A stretch of 64,000 nucleotides of DNA, from contig NC_014720.1 in the NCBI RefSeq assembly GCF_000166775.1, positions 2,350,501-2,414,500 of the forward strand, read 5' to 3'. Both the position numbers and the translations under genes were made by a program. The notes beneath the pieces were generated by a model. The model ran no database searches. It was not told where the DNA came from and saw only the letters and a list, made by a program, of their open reading frames with translations. Positions 17,074-26,248 of this stretch are shown here, piece by piece. The DNA comes from Caldicellulosiruptor kronotskyensis 2002. Lineage in GTDB: Bacteria; Bacillota; Thermoanaerobacteria; Caldicellulosiruptorales; Caldicellulosiruptoraceae. How positions within the stretch are numbered: position 1 is the stretch's first letter; each line of letters begins with the position of its first letter.

Positions 17074-17550
17074 ATGTCTGAAAAGAATAAGAAGGATGAC
17101 ATAAAAGTCATAGCAACAAACCGTAAAGCATATCATGATTACTTCATTGAAGAGACAATCGAGGCAGGAATTGAGCTAAAAGGCACAGAAGTAAAGTCTG
17201 TGCGCCTTGGTCATGTTAATCTCAAAGACAGTTTTGCCAGGGTTGAAAATGGTGAAGTTTTTCTCTACAACATGCATATAAGTCCCTATGAAAAAGGCAA
17301 CATCTTTAACGTTGACCCAATGAGAGATAGGAAACTACTTTTGCACAAACATGAAATCAACAGGCTTGCGGGTTATGTTCAGCAAAAAGGTTACACTTTA
17401 ATCCCATTGAAGATTTACATCAAAAGAGGTAAAATAAAAGTAGAGCTTGCAGTTGCAAAGGGTAAAAAACTTTATGACAAGCGTGAAGCAATAGCAAAAA
17501 GGGATGCTGAGCTTGAGATAAGAAAGAAGATGAAGGAGTATTTAAGATAA
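17074..17550 (+). CDS. smpB: SsrA-binding protein SmpB
   Basis: SmpB is the tmRNA partner that brings it to stalled ribosomes for trans-translation. This 158-residue protein shows the family features: [28 protein letters not shown] at the N-terminus with GTEVKS in the oligonucleotide-binding barrel, the [22 protein letters not shown] segment, and a basic C-terminal tail ([18 protein letters not shown]) that enters the decoding centre. The start follows GCAGGAGTTG. The stop codon at 17548-17550 directly precedes the tmRNA 5' end. Confidence 0.97.
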   Translation: MSEKNKKDDIKVIATNRKAYHDYFIEETIEAGIELKGTEVKSVRLGHVNLKDSFARVENGEVFLYNMHISPYEKGNIFNVDPMRDRKLLLHKHEINRLAGYVQQKGYTLIPLKIYIKRGKIKVELAVAKGKKLYDKREAIAKRDAELEIRKKMKEYLR

Positions 17551-17916
17551 GGGGGCGTGTTTTGGAATTCGACGGGGGCAGTCGGATTCCAAATAGCGGG
17601 TAGTGGTTTTCTCGGTGCCACTATAAAAAACCGAGAAGAAAAATAACTGCAGACAAAGCAGAACTCGCTTTAGCTGCCTAAAGCGCAGCTAACGTCCGCC
17701 GGAGGTGCCCACGGCCTCCGAGTCGGGCGCCAACCGTCGTGGGGCACCGAAAGTAAGGTCGCCTGAGCCTTACTTTTGGGACTAATTTCAGGCTGGGGAA
17801 GAAAAAGCCTGTCAGTGGGCGTTTTCTTCCCGAGAATTTAAGTACACTGACTGCACCCGGAGAAGTTTGGGGTTCGATGCCTTCGGACGGGGGTTCAAAT
17901 CCCCCCGCCTCCACCA
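17551..17916 (+). ncRNA. ssrA: tmRNA (transfer-messenger RNA)
   Basis: The 5' end GGGGGCG pairs with CGCCTCC before the encoded CCA at 17914-17916, forming the tRNA-like acceptor stem (one G-U pair). The 3' T arm GGGTTCAAATCCC is present. The tag reading frame runs 17649-17681: GCA GAC AAA GCA GAA CTC GCT TTA GCT GCC TAA, giving ADKAELALAA, a typical clostridial-type degradation tag ending in LAA-like residues. Pseudoknot-forming GC-rich segments follow (17690-17760). It rescues stalled ribosomes with SmpB, whose gene ends on the base before. The 5' end must be made by RNase P cleavage within or next to the smpB stop codon if they share a transcript. Confidence 0.97.
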
Positions 17917-18022
17917 AAATAAACAATTCTACAATGTTTTAGGATTATGAGACTACACTTCTAAGAAGAACTCCCATTAGAAAAATAATGAGGTATAGTA
18001 TATTAATTCAGAGGTGAAATTA

Positions 18023-18220
18023 GTGAAAGCAAATAAAAATCTTTTATTAAAGCTAATTGAGGAAATCCCGGAAAGTCAACTTGAAGAAGTTATTGACTTT
18101 ATTTTGTTTTTAAAACACAAGCAAGATAAAAAGTTATTAAGTGATTTGGTGTCCGCCAGTGAGAGTAGTATAGATTTTTGGAACAACGATATTGACGATG
18201 AGGTTTGGAACAATTTGTAA
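18023..18220 (+). CDS. DUF2281-like small protein, possible antitoxin without a toxin
   Basis: The protein has 65 residues, mostly helical and acidic: LLLKLIEEIPESQLEEVIDFILFLKHKQ, then a tail ending DFWNNDIDDEVWNNL. This matches the DUF2281 pattern often found as the antitoxin member of toxin-antitoxin pairs. The frame opens with GTG at 18014, but that GTG lies within the AGAGGTGA ribosome binding site; the GTG at 18023 is better placed. No toxin gene follows: the next 110 bases hold only a hairpin and then the convergent sugar transferase gene. It is therefore a solitary antitoxin-like gene. Confidence 0.65.
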   Translation: MKANKNLLLKLIEEIPESQLEEVIDFILFLKHKQDKKLLSDLVSASESSIDFWNNDIDDEVWNNL

Positions 18221-18301
18221 GAAGTCGGCAGTGCATTACCCAATTGGTAGTGCCGCTTTATGCTGATTGCTCATTTTTATTGAGATTTTACCATAAACAG
18301 A

Positions 18302-18331
18302 GGGCTGCCTCACAAAATAGAAAAGCAGCCC
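18302..18331. terminator. Possible bidirectional terminator hairpin
   Basis: Seven-pair stem GGGCTGC (18302-18308) / GCAGCCC (18325-18331) lies between convergent genes, adjacent to the stop codon of the sugar transferase. The T-run is weak on either strand, so termination strength is uncertain. Confidence 0.45.
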
Positions 18332-19678
18332 CTATTCATTTTTAGCTTTTACCCCCTCAGCTGCCTCTTTTGTAAAGATTGTTTTTAAGGTCAACAGTAA
18401 AATCTTGATGTCCAAAAAAACAGAGTAATTCTTTATATATATCAAATCAAGCCTGAGCTTATCTTCTGGACTTGTTGCATACTTGCCGTAAACCTGTGCA
18501 AGTCCTGTGAGCCCTGCCTTTACATTATGACGAAGAGAATACTCAGGATAAAGCTTTTTAAACTGCTCAACAAAATAAGGACGCTCTGGTCTTGGTCCTA
18601 TAAAACTCATCTCACCCTTTAGAATATTTATAAGCTGTGGAAGCTCATCAAGCCTTGTTGCGCGCAAAAACCTTCCAACCCTTGTTATTCTGGGGTCGTT
18701 TTCGGTTGCCAGCACAGGACCTGTCATTTTCTCTGCATCTTTTACCATCGTCCTAAACTTTAAAACATAAAAATCTCTCTCTCCTTCTGTAATCCTTTTT
18801 TGCCTATAAATCACTGGACCTTCTGAGTCAAGTTTTATGGCAATTGCAATCAAGATCATTATAGGAAAAGAAATAACCAGTGCAACTGATGCAAGAAGAA
18901 TGTCACAAAATCTTTTTATAAGCTTTTGCTCGGAAGTAAGTTCTGGCTGTTCAATAGAAAGTGTTGCAACATCGTCAAACTGAATCACCCTCGCACGTGA
19001 TACCAATATATCTCTAAAGTCTGGTGCTATGAAAATATGTTTTTTGAATTCTATCGCCTTTCTTACAATCTCACTTTTTAAGTTTTCATCCATTTTTGAA
19101 TAAATATAAATTGTATCAACAAGTTTTATATATGGTATCAATTCTTCTATAGCTTTTGGCTCAAGAACATACTTTACATCTATCCAACCTTTCGAAATAT
19201 TTTGAAGCTTTTGAGCAAACTCCTGCGCTTTTGACATCTCTCCAATCACAAGTACATGCTTGACACCTTGAACTCTTTTGAAAACATATAAAACAAGTCC
19301 TCTCCAACCCAAAAGCAACAAAAACTGTACAAAAAAGGCAATTATAAATATACTTCGTGGGAAAGCAAAGTGTCTGTAGAAAAATGTTGATACAACTGTT
19401 AAAAATTGTAGAAGCATAAGTGCCAGACCAAGCGAAAATGCAATTTCGCTAATGGTTTTCATTGTTATTGTATAAAGTCCATAGATATTTAAAAGCACAA
19501 GTGTAAAAAGAGTTATTTGTGGAATCAATGTATAATAAGGCATAAAATTTTTTTCTGGGAATGTAAAGTTAAACTTGATTATATATGCAAGAATGTAACC
19601 TGCGTGTACAAGTAAAATGTCCATAAGGACAACAAAAAATTTGCTCAGCTTGTGATAGCTTTTAATATATGATTTCAT
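18332..19678 (-). CDS. Polyprenyl-phosphate sugar-1-phosphate transferase (WbaP/WcaJ type)
   Basis: This 448-residue membrane protein would start exopolysaccharide or glycan synthesis by moving a sugar-1-phosphate from a UDP-sugar to undecaprenyl phosphate. Four N-terminal hydrophobic helices fall at about residues 10-110. A CoA-binding-like middle domain starts [10 protein letters not shown], and a fifth helix precedes the catalytic domain ([20 protein letters not shown]). The catalytic domain shows the family motifs [36 protein letters not shown] and [10 protein letters not shown]. It lies 16 bases after the GT4 gene and is probably co-transcribed. No flippase or polymerase gene is near, so the remaining pathway lies elsewhere. 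Confidence 0.93.
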   Translation of the reverse strand: MKSYIKSYHKLSKFFVVLMDILLVHAGYILAYIIKFNFTFPEKNFMPYYTLIPQITLFTLVLLNIYGLYTITMKTISEIAFSLGLALMLLQFLTVVSTFFYRHFAFPRSIFIIAFFVQFLLLLGWRGLVLYVFKRVQGVKHVLVIGEMSKAQEFAQKLQNISKGWIDVKYVLEPKAIEELIPYIKLVDTIYIYSKMDENLKSEIVRKAIEFKKHIFIAPDFRDILVSRARVIQFDDVATLSIEQPELTSEQKLIKRFCDILLASVALVISFPIMILIAIAIKLDSEGPVIYRQKRITEGERDFYVLKFRTMVKDAEKMTGPVLATENDPRITRVGRFLRATRLDELPQLINILKGEMSFIGPRPERPYFVEQFKKLYPEYSLRHNVKAGLTGLAQVYGKYATSPEDKLRLDLIYIKNYSVFLDIKILLLTLKTIFTKEAAEGVKAKNE

Positions 19679-19694
19679 CTCCTACCATCTCCGC

Positions 19695-20918
19695 TTATAA
19701 TATTTTTTCTAACCTCTCTGCAAGCACCTTTATATCATGGTACTTTTGAACATATTCTCTTCCCTTTTGCCCAATTCTCTCTCTTTCTTCTTTGGACATA
19801 CCATACAAGCTCAATATTGCCTCAGCAAATGCTTTGCTGTCATAACTTTGGCAGGAAATTCCTGCACCTGACTCTTTGACAATATCATTTGCTACATTAC
19901 CCGCAAAAACAATCGGCTTTGCAGCACAAAGATAGTCAAAAAGCTTATTAAGTGATATTCCGAACCTGTAAACTTTTAGATTGTGCATTGAAACAAGTGT
20001 TATGTCAACGCGCTCAAGTAAGCTTGGCACAGAAAGCTTTGAGATAGGAGAATAAAAAAATACATTTTTAAGTTCAAGCTCTTTTGCCATATTCTCAAGC
20101 TTTTCTTTTTCTGGCCCGTCACCTATTATCAAAAAATGAACTCTATCACCTATATTTTCCTGGACAATTTTTGCTGCCTCTATTATGGTCTCCATTGCAT
20201 TTGCCTGTCCAAGCGCACCCAAGTAACAAGCCTTAAAATATCCATTATGTTCATCTAAAATCCTTTTCGTTTCCTCTGAGAGAATATTTTTAAGACTATC
20301 AAACCTTTCTATATCACATCCGTTAGGAATATGAACAATCTTCTTTTTATCAATACCTAAACTTTCAATGTATTGGTCTGCCTTTGGCAATACCGTTACA
20401 ACATAGTCTGCTTTTGTGTAAATAAATTTTTCAAGACTTCTTAAAAGCTTTACAATTACACTTCCTTCCTTCAAAGCACCAAGGTCAATACCACTTTGCG
20501 GCCAAAGGTCTCTGACCTCTGCAATGAATTTACATTTAAATTTTTTTGACAGCAAATACCCCACAATCCAGGCAAGAGGATGAAATGAAGATGCCAATAT
20601 TACATCAGGTCTTTCAAACTTTCTTGCAATGAAATAAAGGTTTTTGGCATATGAAAATATGTTAAAAAGTCTTTTTATATCATTCTTTTTATAAGGAAAC
20701 GTCTTTATCCACACGAATTTTACTTTCTCATATTCCTCTATTTTAAATTTCTTGCCTTTTTCTAACATCTCAACCCTCTGTTTGTGGTCAAAACTTGAAG
20801 CAAAGATAGTAACGCTATAGCCTCTTTCTGCAAGCTGCTTAGCAAAATCAAAATGCCTTGTAATTCCCCCAACTTTTGGCGGGATTGCATAGTGATTAAA
20901 TATCCAAACCTTTTTCAA
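19695..20918 (-). CDS. GT4-family glycosyltransferase
   Basis: This 407-residue GT-B fold enzyme would transfer a sugar to a lipid-linked or surface glycan precursor in the cytosol. The N-terminal acceptor domain contains PPKVGGITRHFDFAKQLAERG; the C-terminal donor domain has GDGPEKEKLENMA and the E-x7-E region near GISLNKLFDYLCAAKPIVF. The organisation resembles WbuB-like amino-sugar transferases. The start is TTG at 20918, preceded by GGGAGAAG at good spacing. It precedes the sugar-1-phosphate transferase gene in a two-gene unit, suggesting the second step of the same glycan. Donor specificity is unknown. Confidence 0.9.
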   Translation of the reverse strand: MKKVWIFNHYAIPPKVGGITRHFDFAKQLAERGYSVTIFASSFDHKQRVEMLEKGKKFKIEEYEKVKFVWIKTFPYKKNDIKRLFNIFSYAKNLYFIARKFERPDVILASSFHPLAWIVGYLLSKKFKCKFIAEVRDLWPQSGIDLGALKEGSVIVKLLRSLEKFIYTKADYVVTVLPKADQYIESLGIDKKKIVHIPNGCDIERFDSLKNILSEETKRILDEHNGYFKACYLGALGQANAMETIIEAAKIVQENIGDRVHFLIIGDGPEKEKLENMAKELELKNVFFYSPISKLSVPSLLERVDITLVSMHNLKVYRFGISLNKLFDYLCAAKPIVFAGNVANDIVKESGAGISCQSYDSKAFAEAILSLYGMSKEERERIGQKGREYVQKYHDIKVLAERLEKIL

Positions 20919-21094
20919 CTTTCTTCTCCCTTTCCAAAAAGTACAACAGATATTCTTGATTATTTGAGGATCAGCAAAATTTTGTCCATATTGAGTATAT
21001 CATAATTTGGGCTGATTATTAATATCTAAAATCAAAGCTTTGGGTAGACTGTTTCATGACAAAATAGTGCAAAATAAAAGCAAAATAATTAAAG

Positions 21095-21121
21095 TTGGCA
21101 GTTTGGCAAAAAAGGTATAAT
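21095..21121 (+). promoter_or_regulatory. Possible promoter of the GH94 operon
   Basis: TTGGCA (21095-21100) and TATAAT (21116-21121) are 15 bases apart, shorter than ideal. They lie about 55 bases before the cellobiose phosphorylase start. No LacI-type operator like that before the amylase is visible. Confidence 0.4.
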
Positions 21122-21174
21122 TAAGATAGGCATATTATCTTATTGAATATGTTTCGAGAAAGGGGTTTTCAAAA

Positions 21175-23610
21175 ATGAAGTTTGGCTATTTTGACGATGC
21201 TAAAAGAGAATATTTAATCACAACACCGCTTACTCCATATCCTTGGATAAACTATCTTGGAATGAAAGATTTTCTATCTCTGATTTCAAACCACGCTGGA
21301 GGCTACTGTTTTTATAAAGATGCAAGGCTTCGAAGAATAACAAGATTTCGTTATAACAACGTTCCGCTTGATATGGGTGGAAGATATTTCTACATAAAAG
21401 ATGGGGATGATGTCTGGTCACCCTCATGGATGCCAACAAGAAAAGACCTTGAATTTTACCAGTGCAGGCATGGTCTTGGTTATACAATTATCACGGGCAG
21501 AAGAAATGGTATTGAGGTTGAACAAAGGTTTTTTGTTCCTGTTGATGAAAACTGTGAGATACATCATTTGAGAATTACTAACAAGACAAATACTAAAAAA
21601 GAAATTAAACTTTTCTCTTTAATCGAATTTTGTCTGTGGAACGCACTTGACGATATGACAAACTTCCAGAGAAACTTTTCAACAGGTGAAGTTGAAATTG
21701 AAGGTTCTGTAATCTACCATAAGACTGAATACAGAGAAAGAAGAAATCATTTTTCTTTTTACTCTGTAAATGTTCCTATTTCTGGGTTTGATACAGACAG
21801 AGATACTTTTCTTGGGCTTTACAGAGGATTTGAAAACCCTGCAGCTGTTGAATTAGGAAAAAGTTTTAATTCAGAAGCTCATGGCTGGTCACCAATTGCA
21901 TCTCACATGATTGAAATTAGCCTTTTGCCAGAAGAAACAAAAGAGCTTGTATTTGTTCTTGGCTATGTTGAAAATGAACCTGAAAAGAAGTGGTTTAAAA
22001 AAGGCGTTATAAATAAAGAAAAGGCGTATAAGATGATTGAAAAGTTTTCAAAACCAGAAGATGTAAATGCTGCATTTGAAAAATTGAAAGAATTCTGGGA
22101 TGGGCTTTTGGACAAGTTCAATGTATCAACAGGAATTGACAAAGTAGATAGAATGGTAAATATATGGAATCAATATCAATGCATGGTTACATTTAACCTC
22201 TCCAGAAGTGCATCATATTTTGAATCCGGAATTGGTAGAGGAATGGGATTTAGAGATTCAAACCAGGATATTCTTGGTTTTGTTCACCAGATCCCAGAGC
22301 GTGCAAGAGAAAGAATCTTAGACTTAGCTGCAACCCAGTTAGAAGATGGTGGGGCATACCACCAATATCAGCCACTTACAAAGAGAGGTAACAATGAAAT
22401 TGGTGGAAACTTCAATGATGACCCTTTGTGGCTGATACTTTCAACAGTTCACTATATAAAAGAAACTGGAGACTGGTCAATCCTTGACGAAGTAGTACCA
22501 TTTGAAAATAACCCTGAAAAAGTGGGAACACTGTTTGAACATCTGAAAAGAGCATTTTATCATGTAGTCAACAACTTAGGCCCACATGGACTTCCTCTTA
22601 TCGGCAGGGCTGACTGGAATGACTGTTTGAACCTCAATGCTTTTTCAACAAACCCTGACGAGTCGTTCCAGACATGCGACAACAAGGATGGCAAGACTGC
22701 TGAATCGGTCATGATTGCAGGGATGTTTGTATATGTAGGAAAAGAATTTGTAAGGCTGTGTGAAAAGACAGGAAATTTTGAGCTGGCCAAAGATGCCCAA
22801 AAACACATTGATAATATGAAAGAGGCTATTTTAAAGTATGGTTATGATGGTGAATGGTTTTTAAGAGCATACGACTATTTTGGCAACAAAGTTGGAAGCA
22901 AAGAAAATGATGAAGGAAAAATTTTTATTGAAACACAGGGTTTTTGTGTAATGGCAGGAATAGGACTTGATGATGGAAAAGCTATTTCTGCGCTCGATTC
23001 TGTTAAAAAATATCTTGATACAGAACATGGAATAGTCCTTGTTCAGCCAGCTTTTACAGAGTACAAAATTCATCTTGGTGAGATTACAAGCTATCCGCCG
23101 GGCTACAAAGAAAATGCAGCAGTTTTTTGTCACAATAATCCATGGATTATGATAGCAGAGTGCATAGTTGGAAGAGGAGACAGAGCATTTGAATACTGGT
23201 CAAAGATTGCTCCATCGTACAGAGAAGATATAAGTGAAATTCATAAGCTTGAACCATATGTATACTGCCAGATGATTGCTGGAAAAGATGCATACAAACC
23301 GGGAGAGGCAAAAAATTCATGGCTGACAGGTTCTGCTGCTTGGAACTTTGTGGCAATGACACAGTGGATTTTAGGAATAAGACCTGACTTTGATGGACTT
23401 TTAATAGATCCTTGTATACCAAAAGAATGGAATGGATTTACTGTAAAAAGAGTGTTCAGAAATGCAGTTTACAATATCAAAGTAAAAAACCCTGATGGTG
23501 TTTCAAAAGGTATAAAAAAAGTTGTAGTTGATGGTAAAGAAATGTCTTCTAATTTAATACCAGCTTTTTCAGATGGCAAAGAGCATTTTGTTGAAGTGAT
23601 AATGGGATAG
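21175..23610 (+). CDS. Cellobiose phosphorylase, GH94
   Basis: This 811-residue cytosolic enzyme cleaves cellobiose with phosphate into glucose-1-phosphate and glucose with inversion, saving ATP. It has the N-terminal beta-sandwich ([29 protein letters not shown]), a helical linker and an (alpha/alpha)6 barrel. The barrel carries the catalytic motif [10 protein letters not shown], with aspartates 480 and 483; one of these is the general acid. From recalled family sequences, length and N- and C-terminal motifs closely match clostridial cellobiose phosphorylases, including [14 protein letters not shown] and [20 protein letters not shown]. No signal peptide. A second GH94 gene follows after 25 bases with its own AAGGAGGG site, so the pair is an operon. 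Confidence 0.95.
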   Translation: MKFGYFDDAKREYLITTPLTPYPWINYLGMKDFLSLISNHAGGYCFYKDARLRRITRFRYNNVPLDMGGRYFYIKDGDDVWSPSWMPTRKDLEFYQCRHGLGYTIITGRRNGIEVEQRFFVPVDENCEIHHLRITNKTNTKKEIKLFSLIEFCLWNALDDMTNFQRNFSTGEVEIEGSVIYHKTEYRERRNHFSFYSVNVPISGFDTDRDTFLGLYRGFENPAAVELGKSFNSEAHGWSPIASHMIEISLLPEETKELVFVLGYVENEPEKKWFKKGVINKEKAYKMIEKFSKPEDVNAAFEKLKEFWDGLLDKFNVSTGIDKVDRMVNIWNQYQCMVTFNLSRSASYFESGIGRGMGFRDSNQDILGFVHQIPERARERILDLAATQLEDGGAYHQYQPLTKRGNNEIGGNFNDDPLWLILSTVHYIKETGDWSILDEVVPFENNPEKVGTLFEHLKRAFYHVVNNLGPHGLPLIGRADWNDCLNLNAFSTNPDESFQTCDNKDGKTAESVMIAGMFVYVGKEFVRLCEKTGNFELAKDAQKHIDNMKEAILKYGYDGEWFLRAYDYFGNKVGSKENDEGKIFIETQGFCVMAGIGLDDGKAISALDSVKKYLDTEHGIVLVQPAFTEYKIHLGEITSYPPGYKENAAVFCHNNPWIMIAECIVGRGDRAFEYWSKIAPSYREDISEIHKLEPYVYCQMIAGKDAYKPGEAKNSWLTGSAAWNFVAMTQWILGIRPDFDGLLIDPCIPKEWNGFTVKRVFRNAVYNIKVKNPDGVSKGIKKVVVDGKEMSSNLIPAFSDGKEHFVEVIMG

Positions 23611-23635
23611 AAAAATTTTAAGGAGGGCATTTTTT

Positions 23636-26008
23636 ATGAATTATGGATATTTTGATTCTCAAAACAGAGAGTATGTTATAACAAACCCCAAAACACCAAC
23701 TTCATGGGTAAATTATTTAGGAACAAGTGATTATTGTCTTATAATCTCAAATAACGCTTCAGGTTATTCTTTTTACAAATCTCCAAAACTTGGAAGGGTC
23801 ACTCGTTTTAGGTTTAACAGCATCCCAATGGACAGACCTGGAAGATATGTATATATCAAAGATGAAAAGACAAAAGACTTCTGGTCAATAAGCTGGCAAC
23901 CTGTTGGAAAGCCTCTTGAGAAGTTCCTGAGCATCTGTCGACATGGTCTTGGATATTCAATATTTGAAAGCAAATACAGCAATATAACTTCATCTTTAAA
24001 AATCTTTGTCCCAGTAGACAAACCAATTGAGATCTGGGAAGTTAAAATCAAGAATGAATCAGATGAGAAAAAAGAACTATCGATATTTACTTATACAGAG
24101 TTCTGTCTATGGAATTCTATGCTTGACATGATGGATTTTCAGTATATTCTTTACACCTGCAGAATGGGTTACAACAAAGAAGATGAAATTGTAGATTATT
24201 CTATCAAACTCTGGAGTCCTTATGAACCAAAAGCATTTTTCACGTGCACAAATAAAAAGATTGAAAGTTTTGATACAGATAGAGATGTATTTATTGGTCC
24301 ATATAACAGTGAGGCTAATCCAGAAGCAATTCAAAACGGCAGGTGTTTTGGGTCAATTGCAATAGGTGGAAATCCATGTGCTGCAACACAGGTAAAAATT
24401 GAACTTCAGCCCGGTCAAGAAGAATACTTAGTGTTTGTACTGGGAATAGGAGATGCATACAAGGAAGGAAAAGAATATAAAAAACTATTTGCATCAAAAG
24501 AAAATATTCAAAAAGAATTTGAAAAAGTACAAAAGTATTGGGATGAACGACTTAGTAAGTTTAAATTTTCAACGCCAAGCGAAAAGATGAATTTGATGTT
24601 AAATATATGGAATCAATATCAGTGCCATACAACATTCAACTGGTCAAGGTCTGCTTCATTTATTGAAGCTGGTGGAAGAGATGGACTTGGCTTTAGAGAT
24701 TCTTCACAGGACATTCTGGGCGTTGCACATTCAATCCCCCAAGAGGTAAGAAAAAGACTTATTGAACTTCTTAAGGCCCAGCTTTCTGAAGGATATGCGA
24801 TGCATCACTTCCAGCCTCTTACATTGACTCAGGGAGAACATAATATACCTCCACGAGATAGAATTTACTCAGATGACCATTTATGGCTTTTAATTGCTGT
24901 GCCACACTATATAAAAGAAACAGGTGACTTTTCTATCTTAGATGAAGTTGTGGAATATGCGGACAAGGGAAGTGCTTCTGTTTATGAGCATTTAAAACAA
25001 GCTTTGGAGTTCTCATGGAATCACAGAGGAAAACATGGACTTTTGCTTGGTCTTGCTGCTGACTGGAATGACTGTATCAACCTCAAAGACGGTGGCGAGA
25101 GTACATGGTCAACCCAGCTTTATTACAAAGCTTTATCTGAGTTTATAGAACTTGCTGAGTATATTGGAAAGACTGATGATGCTGAAAAGTATAAAGCTTA
25201 TAGAAATGAAATCAAAAAGGCAATGGAAGAGTATACATGGGATGGCGAATGGTTTGTAAGAGGGTATTTGGCAAGCGGTAAAAAACTTGGGTCAAAAGAA
25301 AGTGAGCAAAGCAAAATATTCTTAAACTCACAGTCTTGGGCAGTGTTTTCTGGGGCTTTTATTGATGAAAAAGGCAAAATGGCAATGGATAGTGTTAAAA
25401 AGTATCTTGCAACAGAGCATGGTTGTGTTAAGAACTGGCCAGCTTATGTTGATTATATCATAGAGGTTGGGGCTGTAACTTCTTTCCCACCAGGATTAAA
25501 AGAAAATGCTGCTATTTTCTGTCATGCTAATACATGGGTAATTATTGCAGAGGCTGTACTTGGAAGAGGCGATTATGCTTTTGAATACTATATGTCGTTC
25601 CTTCCTGCAAACAAAAATGATATTGCTGAAATATATACCACTGAACCTTATGTTTATTCCCAGTTTATCACTGGAAAAGAACATCCATATTATTTTGGTC
25701 GCGCGCGAAATCCATGGTTGACAGGTACTGCAACATGGGCATTTGTTGCTGCAACACAGTATATCCTTGGAATAAGACCTCACTATAAAGGGCTTATCAT
25801 TGACCCATGTATACCAAATCAGTGGGACAGTTTTGAAGTTGAGAGAGTTTTCAGAGGAAGAAAACTTTCTATTAAGGTTTCAAATCCAGACCATATTTCG
25901 AAAGGTGTTAAAAAAATATTAGTAAATGGAAAAGAGATTGCAGGAAATTTAATCCCAGTAGAATTACTTGGCAATGAAAATGTAGTTGAAGTTGTGATGG
26001 GAAAATAA
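23636..26008 (+). CDS. Second GH94 phosphorylase, specificity uncertain
   Basis: This 790-residue paralogue of the upstream cellobiose phosphorylase shares the beta-sandwich, linker and barrel order. Its catalytic motif is LAADWNDCIN (aspartates 476 and 479), followed by the C-terminal WLTGTATWAF and LIIDPCIPNQW segments. The usual label would be cellodextrin phosphorylase, but well-known cellodextrin phosphorylases are nearly 200 residues longer with a different N-terminus. Segments such as MDRPGRYVYIKD and FWSISWQPVGKPL recall chitobiose phosphorylases as much as cellobiose ones. It therefore converts a beta-linked disaccharide or oligosaccharide to a sugar-1-phosphate; the exact substrate is open. 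A terminator follows. Confidence 0.85.
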   Translation: MNYGYFDSQNREYVITNPKTPTSWVNYLGTSDYCLIISNNASGYSFYKSPKLGRVTRFRFNSIPMDRPGRYVYIKDEKTKDFWSISWQPVGKPLEKFLSICRHGLGYSIFESKYSNITSSLKIFVPVDKPIEIWEVKIKNESDEKKELSIFTYTEFCLWNSMLDMMDFQYILYTCRMGYNKEDEIVDYSIKLWSPYEPKAFFTCTNKKIESFDTDRDVFIGPYNSEANPEAIQNGRCFGSIAIGGNPCAATQVKIELQPGQEEYLVFVLGIGDAYKEGKEYKKLFASKENIQKEFEKVQKYWDERLSKFKFSTPSEKMNLMLNIWNQYQCHTTFNWSRSASFIEAGGRDGLGFRDSSQDILGVAHSIPQEVRKRLIELLKAQLSEGYAMHHFQPLTLTQGEHNIPPRDRIYSDDHLWLLIAVPHYIKETGDFSILDEVVEYADKGSASVYEHLKQALEFSWNHRGKHGLLLGLAADWNDCINLKDGGESTWSTQLYYKALSEFIELAEYIGKTDDAEKYKAYRNEIKKAMEEYTWDGEWFVRGYLASGKKLGSKESEQSKIFLNSQSWAVFSGAFIDEKGKMAMDSVKKYLATEHGCVKNWPAYVDYIIEVGAVTSFPPGLKENAAIFCHANTWVIIAEAVLGRGDYAFEYYMSFLPANKNDIAEIYTTEPYVYSQFITGKEHPYYFGRARNPWLTGTATWAFVAATQYILGIRPHYKGLIIDPCIPNQWDSFEVERVFRGRKLSIKVSNPDHISKGVKKILVNGKEIAGNLIPVELLGNENVVEVVMGK

Positions 26009-26046
26009 TATTTAAGACAGGAAAATAAAACTGCAAAAAGAGGAGG

Positions 26047-26084
26047 CACACCATTGCATATTTAAAGTGGTGTGTCTCTTTTTT
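26047..26084 (+). terminator. Terminator after the GH94 operon
   Basis: CACACCA (26047-26053) pairs with TGGTGTG (26068-26074), with further flanking AGAGG/TCTCT complementarity across a bulge. It is followed by a six-T run at 26079-26084. Confidence 0.75.
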
Positions 26085-26126
26085 GTTTCTTTTCTAAAAC
26101 ATCTACTGGTTAAAAACATCTAAAAA

Positions 26127-26147
26127 TTTTGCTATATTCACTTAAAA
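26127..26147. repeat. 21-base sequence repeated upstream of alpha-galactosidase/cas6
   Basis: Identical in the same orientation to 9651-9671. It lies about 100 bases before the bglA start codon, inside the probable promoter region. Confidence 0.45.
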
Positions 26148-26248
26148 TTTTTATTTGCAAACTCAAATTTTATATGGCAATATATTTTGATATGAGTGTA
26201 ATTGATTTCACAACTAAAAATTTCTATTACTCAAGGAGGTTTACAAAC

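Noticed and set aside
17678-17926. 82-codon minus-strand frame
   Set aside because: It is antisense to tmRNA; its VEAGGFEPPSEG-type sequence is a known artefact of structured RNA genes.
26129-26248. 40-codon upstream extension of the beta-glucosidase
   Set aside because: The GH1 family start and a strong AAGGAGGT both point to the ATG at 26249.
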